Below, piece by piece: positions 5,041 to 11,965 of a DNA stretch of 11,965 nt. The notes beneath the pieces are model-generated. The model made no database searches. It saw nothing but the letters and a program-made list of their open reading frames with translations, and had not been told where the DNA came from. Each line of letters begins with the position of its first letter. Position 1 is the first letter of the stretch. The position numbers and the translations under genes were made by a program. This stretch comes from an uncultured Lachnospiraceae bacterium (GTDB lineage Bacteria; Bacillota; Clostridia; Lachnospirales; Lachnospiraceae), in contig CACZRA010000267.1 of assembly GCA_902783395.1 (NCBI GenBank), forward strand, positions 1 to 11,965. The letters run 5' to 3'.

Positions 5041-6432
5041 ATGATAATGGATCAGCATCCTCCGGGTGGTAAGGTCATGAAAAAAGTTCATTTTATAGGA
5101 ATAGGCGGAATAAGCATGAGCGGGATAGCGGAGCTCCTGCTTTCGGAAGGATATGAGGTTTCAGGGTCTGATGCCGCCGAGACAGCCATAACGCGAAGGC
5201 TGGAGAAGCTTGGAGCTGACATAGGCTATCCCCAGAAAGCGGATAACATCCCGGAGGATACGGATGTTGTGGTCATGACTGCGGCAATACACGAGGACAA
5301 TCCGGAGCTTGTGGAAGCAAAGAGGCGCGGGATCAGGGTAGAGACCAGGGCCGATTTCCTGGGACAGGTAATGAGAGGATATGATGTTCCCATAGCTGTG
5401 GCGGGAACCCATGGCAAGACCACCACTACCGGTATGATATCGGAAATAATGCTTGCGGCAGATGCGGATCCCACCATTTCCATAGGCGGGATACTGAGGG
5501 ATATTGACGGGAATTTCAGGGTTGGAGGAAGAAAATACTTCGTAATGGAAGCCTGTGAGTATACGAACTCGTATCATTCGTTTTATCCGAAGATAGGGAT
5601 AATACTGAATGTGGAGCCGGATCATCTGGATTTCTTTAAGGATATAGATGATATAAGGAGTTCCTTCCATAAATATGCACAGAATATTCCTGGTGACGGT
5701 GTCCTTATCATAAATAAGGATATTGAAGGTTTTGACCGGGTGGCGGGAGATCTCGGCTGCAGGATCGTGACCTTCGGCAGTGACAGCAGTGCGGACTACC
5801 ATGCGGAGGATATGGAGTGTGATGAATTCGCAAGATATACCTTCAATGTATGTCATGCGGGTAAAAAGAGAAGGATAAGTCTCGGGGTACACGGAGCACA
5901 TAATGTTACGAATGCGTTATCCGCGATAGCCTGTGCCGATGAACTGGGGATACCTGAAGATATCATGAAAAAAGCGCTCCTTGATTTCACCGGTACGGAC
6001 AGGAGATTTGAGATCAAAGGAAAGCTGAACGGGTGCACGATAATAGATGATTATGCCCATCATCCGACTGAGATAAAGGCTACACTTGCTACGGCAAAGA
6101 AATATCCGCACAGGGAGCTTTGGGTTGTCTTTCAGTCCCATACCTATACCCGAACGAAGGCACTTCTGGATGAATTTGCGGATGTGCTGTCGATGGCAGA
6201 TCATGTGATATGTGCGGAGATCTATCCCGCAAGGGAGACGGATACTCTGGGTATGAGCGGAGAGGTGCTGAAGAACAGGATCGAAGAGCGGGGGACGGAT
6301 TGTTATTATTTCCCGACCTTTGAAGAGATAGAAAATTTTGTCAGAAAAACTGTTGTCGACAGGGATCTGTTGATAACAATGGGAGCCGGAGATGTAGTAA
6401 AGATCGGAGATGACCTGCTGAAAAACATATAA
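5041..6432 (+). CDS. murC: UDP-N-acetylmuramate--L-alanine ligase
   Basis: MurC adds L-alanine to UDP-N-acetylmuramate using ATP in the cytoplasm, the first amino-acid step of peptidoglycan stem-peptide synthesis. The 463-residue protein shows the three Mur ligase domains: an N-terminal nucleotide-binding fold with GIGGISMSG (residues 20-28), the central ATPase domain with the P-loop GTHGKTTTT (122-130) and EACEYTNSYHSFYP plus NVEPDHLDFF, and the C-terminal domain with DDYAHHPTEI (336-345). The start at 5041 has a G-rich Shine-Dalgarno (AGGGGGGA) eight bases upstream. A later ATG at 5077 is possible but has only a weak site. It is transcribed away from the V-ATPase genes and ends at a terminator at 6536-6567, so it appears to be a single-gene unit. 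No oddities were seen in the active-site motifs. Confidence 0.97.
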   Translation: MIMDQHPPGGKVMKKVHFIGIGGISMSGIAELLLSEGYEVSGSDAAETAITRRLEKLGADIGYPQKADNIPEDTDVVVMTAAIHEDNPELVEAKRRGIRVETRADFLGQVMRGYDVPIAVAGTHGKTTTTGMISEIMLAADADPTISIGGILRDIDGNFRVGGRKYFVMEACEYTNSYHSFYPKIGIILNVEPDHLDFFKDIDDIRSSFHKYAQNIPGDGVLIINKDIEGFDRVAGDLGCRIVTFGSDSSADYHAEDMECDEFARYTFNVCHAGKKRRISLGVHGAHNVTNALSAIACADELGIPEDIMKKALLDFTGTDRRFEIKGKLNGCTIIDDYAHHPTEIKATLATAKKYPHRELWVVFQSHTYTRTKALLDEFADVLSMADHVICAEIYPARETDTLGMSGEVLKNRIEERGTDCYYFPTFEEIENFVRKTVVDRDLLITMGAGDVVKIGDDLLKNI

Positions 6433-6522
6433 TCCACAGTTTCCACAACTTTTTATTAACCAAATACAAGGGTTATTTTTTTGATAAATCCGTTGCTATC
6501 CACTTTACCTACTTTTTCCACT
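6430..6522 (+). promoter_or_regulatory. Row of TCCAC sites resembling DnaA boxes
   Basis: Against TTATCCACA, TAATCCACA (6430-6438) has one mismatch and is followed immediately by GTTTCCACA (6439-6447, two mismatches). CTATCCACT (6496-6504) and TTTTCCACT (6514-6522) have two mismatches each. All four face the same way in an AT-rich stretch upstream of replication genes. DnaA binding is a guess. Confidence 0.25.
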
Positions 6523-6535
6523 TTATAAGACTTTC

Positions 6536-6567
6536 AGCCCCCGTGCCTGCGGGGGCTATTTTATTTT
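6536..6567 (+). terminator. Rho-independent terminator of murC
   Basis: AGCCCCC (6536-6542) pairs with GGGGGCT (6551-6557) and one further G-C pair, followed by ATTTTATTTT. This is a strong GC stem with a T-rich tail, about 104 bases after the murC stop. Confidence 0.9.
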
Positions 6568-6578
6568 GCAAAGCGGTG

Positions 6579-6587
6579 TGATATACT
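6579..6587 (+). promoter_or_regulatory. Extended -10 promoter for the DnaD-like operon
   Basis: TGATATACT matches the extended -10 form TGnTATAAT with one mismatch and lies just after the murC terminator. No clear -35 is seen, which is tolerated by extended -10 promoters. Transcription would start near 6594. Confidence 0.45.
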
Positions 6588-6595
6588 CCGCTTCG

Positions 6596-6624
6596 CTGTC
6601 GGTCAGACGACAGAAAAAAGTCTG
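6596..6624 (+). promoter_or_regulatory. Two competing hairpins in the DnaD-like gene leader
   Basis: CTGTCG (6596-6601) pairs with CGACAG (6608-6613). Alternatively CAGAC (6604-6608) pairs with GTCTG (6620-6624). The stems overlap and are mutually exclusive. They sit between the predicted transcription start and the Shine-Dalgarno; the effect is unknown. Confidence 0.3.
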
Positions 6625-6641
6625 TGATTCAAGGAAAAATG

Positions 6642-7721
6642 ATGAGTGGGATTGTACTTAGAGGGAATCGCTTTTCGGGAAATACGATAGTCTCGAACTG
6701 CTTTATTGATGAATATATGGCTGACGCAAACGGAGCCCAGCTTAAGATATATCTGTATCTGATGAGATGTATAGAAGCCGATGAACCGGTAACGGTACCT
6801 CTTCTGGCGGACAGATTCAACTACACTGAAACCGATATCATAAGATCTCTTCTTTATTGGGCGAGAAAGGGGATCATTTCTCTGGAATTCGATGAGGAAA
6901 GAAATGTAACGGGGATAGTGCTCAACGATCCTTCCGAAGCGGAAGAAACTGAGGTATCTCTTCCAAAGAAGGCACCGGAAAAAAAGCGGCGTGTGTCATA
7001 TACGGCGGCTGATATGGATGAATTCGGATCCAAGGCGGAGGTCAAGCAGCTTATATTTGCGACTGAGCAGTATCTGTCCCGGCCTTTGAGTCCCACCGAC
7101 ATGAAGACCATGCTTTTCATATATGACGGTCTTGGATTTTCCGCAGATCTTTTGGAGTACCTTATTGAGTACTGTGTCGGCAAGGGAAAGACATCCATAA
7201 AGTATATAGAGCAGACCGCTATCGGATGGGCGGAGGAAGGCGTGAAAAGCATAAAGGATGCCAAAGCCCATGTAAGATCCTTCGGCAGCAGTGACTGTTT
7301 CGCAGTGCTCAGGGCTTTTGGCATAACAGACAGAAAGCCTGTTGATCTGGAGATAGAATATGTGGACAGATGGCAGAAAGAGTACGGGTATGAAATGGAT
7401 ATCATCATAGAAGCCGCTTCACGTACCATGAAGGCAATAGCGAAGCCGTCCTTCCCGTATACAGACAAGATACTTAAAACCTGGTTCGAAGGGGGACTGA
7501 GGACTATAGAGGAGATAAAAGGCCTGAACACGGTATGGGGCGCAGACGGCTCCACGGCAAAGCAGACGGGTACGGTAAGGAGCGAATCCGGGAGGAGAAA
7601 AAACACCGGCAGTGGTTCCCAGGGCAAGATCCATTTTGCACTGGAAAGACAGTATGATTTTGATGAGCTTGAAGCGGAGCTGTTGAAAAAACAAAGATCA
7701 AAAAGGCATATAAGGACATAA
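6642..7721 (+). CDS. DnaD-like replication protein with two DnaB_2-type domains
   Basis: This 359-residue protein resembles the DnaD/DnaB primosome family of Firmicutes, which remodels DNA and helps recruit the helicase loader. The N-terminal roughly 90 residues look like a winged-helix module (LKIYLYLMRC, LADRFNYTETDIIRSLLYWARKGII). Two DnaB_2/DnaD C-terminal type domains follow, near residues 135-205 and 224-300, each ending in the family YxxxIxxxW pattern (W196 and W281). A basic linker and a tail with YDFDELEAELL close the protein, a short acidic motif often seen at the end of such proteins. I chose ATG 6642 because AAGGA ends six bases upstream. A GTG at 6624 has no Shine-Dalgarno, and ATG 6639 is only three bases from it. 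The DnaC-like gene follows after nine bases, which supports a joint role in helicase loading. Confidence 0.85.
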   Translation: MSGIVLRGNRFSGNTIVSNCFIDEYMADANGAQLKIYLYLMRCIEADEPVTVPLLADRFNYTETDIIRSLLYWARKGIISLEFDEERNVTGIVLNDPSEAEETEVSLPKKAPEKKRRVSYTAADMDEFGSKAEVKQLIFATEQYLSRPLSPTDMKTMLFIYDGLGFSADLLEYLIEYCVGKGKTSIKYIEQTAIGWAEEGVKSIKDAKAHVRSFGSSDCFAVLRAFGITDRKPVDLEIEYVDRWQKEYGYEMDIIIEAASRTMKAIAKPSFPYTDKILKTWFEGGLRTIEEIKGLNTVWGADGSTAKQTGTVRSESGRRKNTGSGSQGKIHFALERQYDFDELEAELLKKQRSKRHIRT

Positions 7722-7730
7722 GGGGGGAGT

Positions 7731-8678
7731 ATGGATACTGTTTACAGGGAAATAATGACAGGATATGAAAGGCAGCTGGCACAGGACAAGAGAGCACAGC
7801 GGAAAAGGGTGCAGGAGATACATATCCGTCTTCCGAGATATAAGGAGCTGGAAGACCTTACGGCTGATCTCTCGGCAAAGGCAGCTATAATGGCGGCATC
7901 GGGGCGCAAGGATGAGGCAGTGCCCCTGCTGCATGAGCTGAACCGGATATATGATGAGAAAAAGAAAGTCCTTATAGATGCAGGAGTACCGGACGGATAC
8001 CTGTCTCTGCGCTATGAATGTCCTGATTGCAAGGATACCGGTTATATCAGCGGGAAGAAGTGCCACTGTCTTATGAAGAAGATAGTGGAGCATTATTACA
8101 TAAAGAGCGGGCTGTATGAAAAGCTCCAGACAGAAAACTTTGATACGTTCTCCTTTGATTTCTTTGAAGGAGAAGAGCTTGAGAATATAAAAGAGATATA
8201 TGATGCGGCAAGGTCATTTGTCGCAACGTTTGCCGACACCTACAGAAATATGCTATTCTATGGAAGCGTGGGATGCGGCAAGAGCTTTATGTCGAACTGT
8301 ATCGCAAAGGAGCTGATGGATACAGGAGTTGCGGTCACATATGTGAGTGCCGTGAGGCTTTTTGATATCTTATCTGCGCATATCTTCGGAAAGCAGGGAG
8401 CAAGCGAGGCTGAATACGATATGTTGTTTAACTGCCCGCTTCTTATAATAGATGATCTGGGAACAGAGATAGGAAGCTCTGCCGTATCATCAGAGCTTTT
8501 CGAGATAATGAACGAGAGGGATCTCAAATCGCTTTCCACGATAATATCGACTAATTATTCTATGGCGGAGCTTAAGGATAAGTATTCGGACAGATCTTTT
8601 TCACGGCTTTTGGGTAATTATGAGATATACAGATTTTCCGGTGATGATATAAGGCTGAAAAAAGCGGAGGTTAGCTGA
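7731..8678 (+). CDS. DnaC/DnaI-like AAA+ helicase loader ATPase
   Basis: This 315-residue protein is the ATP-binding partner expected to load the replicative helicase onto DNA. The N-terminal helical region (to about residue 90) is followed by a likely zinc-binding cluster, C97-x2-C100-x10-C111-x-C113. The AAA+ core has Walker A GSVGCGKS (178-185), Walker B LLIIDDLG (237-244), a sensor-1 segment TIISTNY, and a late SRLLGNYEIYRF segment that could supply the arginine finger. This matches the DnaC/DnaI-like group. The start is ATG 7731, preceded by AGGGGGGAG at tight spacing. A second ATG at 7755 is an alternative, but the N-terminal helix looks natural with the earlier start. Only nine bases separate it from the DnaD-like gene, and one base from the PRPP synthetase gene, so the three are almost surely co-transcribed. 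Confidence 0.9.
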   Translation: MDTVYREIMTGYERQLAQDKRAQRKRVQEIHIRLPRYKELEDLTADLSAKAAIMAASGRKDEAVPLLHELNRIYDEKKKVLIDAGVPDGYLSLRYECPDCKDTGYISGKKCHCLMKKIVEHYYIKSGLYEKLQTENFDTFSFDFFEGEELENIKEIYDAARSFVATFADTYRNMLFYGSVGCGKSFMSNCIAKELMDTGVAVTYVSAVRLFDILSAHIFGKQGASEAEYDMLFNCPLLIIDDLGTEIGSSAVSSELFEIMNERDLKSLSTIISTNYSMAELKDKYSDRSFSRLLGNYEIYRFSGDDIRLKKAEVS

Positions 8679-8679
8679 G

Positions 8680-9864
8680 GTGGCTCATACACATGACAAA
8701 CGCTCACTTGAAACCATTCCCGTAGGCTCTCTGGGAGTCATAGCGCTGGATGGGTGCAGGGAGCTTGCCGAAAGAGTAGATGATTATCTTATCGGATGGA
8801 GAGAGGACAGGGAAAACGAGCATAAGAATTCTCTCGTTTTTTCCGGATACATGAGAAGCTCATACCTTTTGGATGTGTCACTTCCGAGATTCGGTTCCGG
8901 AGAAGGAAAGGGGATGATAAACGAATCTGTCCGCGGAATGGATCTGTATCTTCTGGTGGATGTCTGTAATTACAGTGTTACATACAGTATGTTCGGTGAG
9001 GAGAATCATATGTCGCCGGACGATCATTTTCAGAATCTTAAACGTATCATTGCCGCGGTCGGCGGAAAGGCAAGAAGGATAACGGTCATCATGCCGTTTC
9101 TATATGAGAGCAGGCAGCACAAGAGGGCGGCGAGAGAATCGCTGGACTGTGCCATAGCCCTTCAGGAGCTTTCAAAAATGGGGGTCGACAATATAATAAC
9201 CTTTGATGCCCACGATCCCAGAGTCATGAATTCCATACCATTAAGAGGATTCGAGACCATACAGCCTTCGTATCAGTTCATAAAGGGACTTTTGGGAGAG
9301 GTGAAGGATCTTGTCATAGAGCCCGAACACATGATGATAGTGTCACCGGATGAAGGCGGTATGTCACGTGCCATCTATATGGCAAATGTTCTCGGCCTGG
9401 ATATGGGGATGTTTTATAAAAGAAGGGATTATACACAGATCGTCGACGGCAGAAACCCGGTAGTCGCACATGAGTTTTTGGGTTCTGACGTTAAAGGAAA
9501 AGATATCCTTGTACTAGATGATATGATCGCTTCGGGAGAAAGCGTGATAGAGGTGGCGAGGGAGTTAAAAAAGAGGAACGCATCAAGGATATATGTTGCC
9601 GCCACTTTCGGACTCTTTTCAAACGGGGTGGAGCCCTTTGATGAAGCTGTACAGGAAGGGGCAATTACCGGAGTTCTTACCACGAATCTTATCTATCAGC
9701 CGGATGAGCTTTTGAAGAAAAGCTGGTATATCTCGTGCGATATGAGCAAATATCTGGCTTACATCATCGATACCTTAAATCATGATTCCTCGATAAGTGA
9801 TCTGCTGGATCCCAATAACCGTATCCAGTCTTTATTATCCAGATATAAAGCAGGACAGGCATAG
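8680..9864 (+). CDS. prs: Ribose-phosphate pyrophosphokinase, long divergent form
   Basis: PRPP synthetases convert ribose 5-phosphate and ATP to PRPP for nucleotide, histidine, tryptophan and NAD synthesis. The 394-residue length is well above the usual roughly 315. Recognisable elements are VRGMDLYLLV, MPFLYESRQHKR (138-149, in place of the usual PYfgYARQDRK), FDAHD (175-179, for DLHA), the KRR catalytic loop (247-249) and the PRPP loop LDDMIASGES (279-288, for DDmiDTGGT). The fold is clear, but several usually invariant residues differ. The extra length is mostly N-terminal and between VRG and the IMPFLY strand. The start is GTG 8680, with GCGGAGG nine bases upstream inside the DnaC-like gene, implying translational coupling. 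Similar long forms occur in clostridia as I recall them, but activity on ribose 5-phosphate is not shown by the sequence. Confidence 0.85.
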   Translation: MAHTHDKRSLETIPVGSLGVIALDGCRELAERVDDYLIGWREDRENEHKNSLVFSGYMRSSYLLDVSLPRFGSGEGKGMINESVRGMDLYLLVDVCNYSVTYSMFGEENHMSPDDHFQNLKRIIAAVGGKARRITVIMPFLYESRQHKRAARESLDCAIALQELSKMGVDNIITFDAHDPRVMNSIPLRGFETIQPSYQFIKGLLGEVKDLVIEPEHMMIVSPDEGGMSRAIYMANVLGLDMGMFYKRRDYTQIVDGRNPVVAHEFLGSDVKGKDILVLDDMIASGESVIEVARELKKRNASRIYVAATFGLFSNGVEPFDEAVQEGAITGVLTTNLIYQPDELLKKSWYISCDMSKYLAYIIDTLNHDSSISDLLDPNNRIQSLLSRYKAGQA

Positions 9865-9896
9865 GGGATCTGTGTTGGGGAGGAAACTGACCTGAC

Positions 9897-11965
9897 ATGA
9901 GAGAAACACTTTTAAGGATATTCAGCTTTATAGGCATATTCATCATTTCAGCTTTTATTTTCAGTGCAACGATGAGCCGCGGAAACACCACTATGACCAC
10001 GAAGATGGGTGAAGCAACCCTTCCCGTGGTCTCTGTTATGTATAACGGATCAGAGACAAATACCATGTACGGTCTTACGACACAGCCCGATCTCACGAAA
10101 TACAGAGGGAATCTGTCACCACTCGGAGAGGGCAGGACTCTCGGAATAAAGATAAAGACGTACGGCGAAACCATATCCGAAATAAGATGCGAGGTCAGGA
10201 CAACAGACGGGAGCAGACTTATTGAGGATAAGAAGATAGATGATTATTCCGATCGTAACGGTGATATCTATGCTACGATAAAGCTCAAGGATCTGATAGA
10301 AGAAAAGACCGAATATTCCCTTTGCGTAGTCCTTGAGATTTCCGGGGGTAAGGAAGCCCGGTACTATACGCGCGTCATCTCGGATGATTCACTGCATGCA
10401 GCCGAAATGGTTACCTTTGTATCGAATTTTTCCGATGTGACCATGAATAAAGAGGCGGCCGGTGTGATCGCACCGTACCTTGAGAGCAACTCTACGGGAG
10501 ATAATTCTTCATTTGCACATGTGGACATCCATTCAAGCTATGATCAGGTGACATGGGGAGAGCTCCAGCCTAAAAGAAAGGATACCGCTTCGGTCAGGCT
10601 TTTGGACATATCGGGAGATATAGGCTCCTTTATGATCACCTTCCGTGTAACCTGCGGAATAGATGATATAGACAGCGATTATGACGTGACTGAGTATTAC
10701 AGGGTGAGGTATTCGGATGAGAGGATGTATCTCCTTGATTATGAGAGGACAATGAATGAAGAATTCACCGCAGGAAAGTCATCCTTTGCGAATGATAAGA
10801 TAATCCTCGGTATTCATGAAAAGGATATCCAGCTTGTGGAAAACAATGCCGGGAGCAGTATCGCTTTTGTGACGGGAGGCAATCTGTTTGCGTATAAAGC
10901 GGAAGGATCGCACATAGCAAAGGTATTTTCATTTACGGATGGGGATCATGATGATGAGAGAACTCGTTATCAGGGATACTCGATAAAGATACTCTCTGTT
11001 GATGAGGGAGGAAACATCAGGTTTCTCGTGTACGGAAGACATAACAGGGGTGAGCATGAGGGACAGGTCTGCGCTGTCGTTTATTATTATGACAGCACAC
11101 TGAACCTTGTGGAGGAGGAAGCGTCGGTTCCGTACAACGGCTCGGAGGAAATGCTGGGGGCAAATATAAAAACCCTTTCATATATGGACAGGGCAGGACT
11201 GTTTTATCTTTATCTTGATGGAGAGATATATTCCATAGATGTCGCAAGGAAAACAGCCAATTCACTGGCATCGGGGATAGCCTTTGATGAAACGGCGTCA
11301 TCTGCAAGCAGCAGGATAGGAGCTTTTATCTCAAGAGAAAATCTGGGGGCAGGCTCAAGTGATGATACGACCGAGTATGCGGATGCGATCACCCTGCTTG
11401 ATATGTCAAGCGGAGTACGGAACAGTATAAAGGCAGATCCCGGATGTAAGATACGTCTGCTGGGTTTCATCGGCGAGGATATGATATCGGGACAGATAGA
11501 TCCGAACGATAAGATACTGACGCCGCTGGGACTGACATATATCCCCATGTCCTCCATCAGGATAACGGGGAGTGACGGGACGTTGAAAAAGGAGTATTCG
11601 GAGAATGGTTATTATATTTCGGATGTCAGCATAGACGGATCTACGATAAATATAGACAGAGTGGTCCTGTCTGAAGACGGAAGCACATATATCCCCACCG
11701 AGGGAACACAGATCATGAGCAGCGTCATGGAAAGCGGCGCGATGAATAAGATAATATCCGCACCGACGGAGCAGAGGGAGAATATCACGGAGATACAGCT
11801 CTTAAATGAGATAACGGTCGCGAGACTGCAGCTTCTGACTCCCGATCTCGCATTGTATGAAGGCGACAGGACCATAACCGCGGAGGAGGGAGTCATAGCC
11901 GGAAACAAGGGATACTTTATCTATGCCAAGGGTACTATACAGGGCGGAAGCCTGGATGCGGGGAA
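9897..11965 (+). CDS. Large membrane-anchored extracytoplasmic protein of unknown function (partial)
   Basis: An open frame of 689 complete codons runs from ATG 9897 through the window end without a stop, so the C-terminus is missing. The start MRETLLRIFSFIGIFIISAFIF has two arginines followed by one hydrophobic helix (about residues 8-24), which predicts an N-terminal anchor or uncleaved signal with the rest outside the cell. The visible ectodomain is strand-rich, with alternating hydrophobic residues, many Asp, Gly and Ser, and repeated short strands of the FVTGGNLFAYKA and GLFYLYLDGEIYSI kind, reminiscent of beta-propeller or immunoglobulin-like folds. No catalytic motif is visible. GGGGAGGA lies upstream, but its core is thirteen bases from the ATG, a long spacing; a stop at 9888-9890 excludes an earlier in-frame start. 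It lies 32 bases after prs and is probably co-transcribed. From memory only, related clostridial proteins may end in a C39-like peptidase domain. Confidence 0.8.
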   Translation, partial: MRETLLRIFSFIGIFIISAFIFSATMSRGNTTMTTKMGEATLPVVSVMYNGSETNTMYGLTTQPDLTKYRGNLSPLGEGRTLGIKIKTYGETISEIRCEVRTTDGSRLIEDKKIDDYSDRNGDIYATIKLKDLIEEKTEYSLCVVLEISGGKEARYYTRVISDDSLHAAEMVTFVSNFSDVTMNKEAAGVIAPYLESNSTGDNSSFAHVDIHSSYDQVTWGELQPKRKDTASVRLLDISGDIGSFMITFRVTCGIDDIDSDYDVTEYYRVRYSDERMYLLDYERTMNEEFTAGKSSFANDKIILGIHEKDIQLVENNAGSSIAFVTGGNLFAYKAEGSHIAKVFSFTDGDHDDERTRYQGYSIKILSVDEGGNIRFLVYGRHNRGEHEGQVCAVVYYYDSTLNLVEEEASVPYNGSEEMLGANIKTLSYMDRAGLFYLYLDGEIYSIDVARKTANSLASGIAFDETASSASSRIGAFISRENLGAGSSDDTTEYADAITLLDMSSGVRNSIKADPGCKIRLLGFIGEDMISGQIDPNDKILTPLGLTYIPMSSIRITGSDGTLKKEYSENGYYISDVSIDGSTINIDRVVLSEDGSTYIPTEGTQIMSSVMESGAMNKIISAPTEQRENITEIQLLNEITVARLQLLTPDLALYEGDRTITAEEGVIAGNKGYFIYAKGTIQGGSLDAG

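Noticed and set aside
5077..5079. ATG 5077 as the murC start
   Set aside because: Its upstream sequence is a poor ribosome binding site, and family members usually have several residues before the VHFIGIGG strand. Not fully excluded.
5161..5901. 246-codon minus-strand open frame inside murC
   Set aside because: It is antisense to well-supported MurC motifs, is rich in Tyr, Ile, Arg and His in an unnatural way, and has no family resemblance.
6430..6623. Chromosomal origin of replication
   Set aside because: The TCCAC sites are few and degenerate. No dnaA, dnaN or AT-rich unwinding cluster is adjacent.
6624..6641. GTG 6624 as the start of the DnaD-like protein
   Set aside because: No Shine-Dalgarno precedes it, whereas AAGGA is well placed for ATG 6642.
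6854..7627. 257-codon minus-strand open frame antisense to the DnaD-like gene
   Set aside because: Serine- and proline-rich composition typical of an antisense shadow. The plus frame has recognisable domains and a good Shine-Dalgarno.
11017..11908. Minus-strand open frames of 96 to 115 codons opposite the last gene
   Set aside because: The plus-strand frame from 9897 is uninterrupted for over 2 kb with a plausible N-terminal membrane segment. The opposite frames are overlapping and featureless.

Overview
The window looks like a chromosomal segment of a low-to-mid GC anaerobic Firmicute, most plausibly Lachnospiraceae. This is inferred from strong AGGAGG-type ribosome binding sites, an Enterococcus-type ntp V-ATPase operon, and a DnaD-like / DnaC-like / long-form PRPP synthetase cluster. 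Taxonomy was not computed.

Layout. Positions 1-4857 (minus strand) hold the 5' half of a V-type ATPase operon in transcription order ntpF, ntpI, ntpK, ntpE, ntpC, the same order as the Enterococcus hirae ntp operon. The catalytic genes (expected ntpG, A, B, D) should lie beyond position 1. The c-ring subunit NtpK keeps the residues that bind Na+ in E. hirae NtpK, so a sodium-coupled enzyme is predicted. Positions 4858-5040 are a divergent promoter region. Positions 5041-6432 (plus) encode MurC, followed by a rho-independent terminator. Positions 6642 to the window end (plus) form a tight run: a two-domain DnaD-like protein, a DnaC-like AAA+ helicase loader, an atypical long PRPP synthetase, and a large membrane-anchored protein of unknown function cut by the window end.

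The most unusual DNA is the 268-bp gap between ntpF and ntpI (4278-4545). It is filled almost end to end with perfect or near-perfect hairpins and contains an exact 39-bp direct repeat (4403-4441 and 4476-4514) around a 13-bp hairpin. The hairpin nearest ntpI carries a CUCCUU loop complementary to the ntpI Shine-Dalgarno, so a pseudoknot that hides the ribosome binding site is possible. Smaller signals are a hairpin downstream of ntpK, a split sequence shared by the ntpK-ntpI gap and the murC leader, and a row of TCCAC sites resembling DnaA boxes between murC and the DnaD-like gene.

How the genes fit together: the V-ATPase works at the membrane (ion gradient and ATP), MurC supplies peptidoglycan precursor, and the last cluster combines replication-helicase loading with PRPP supply for nucleotide synthesis. 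The final gene is the least explained protein here.
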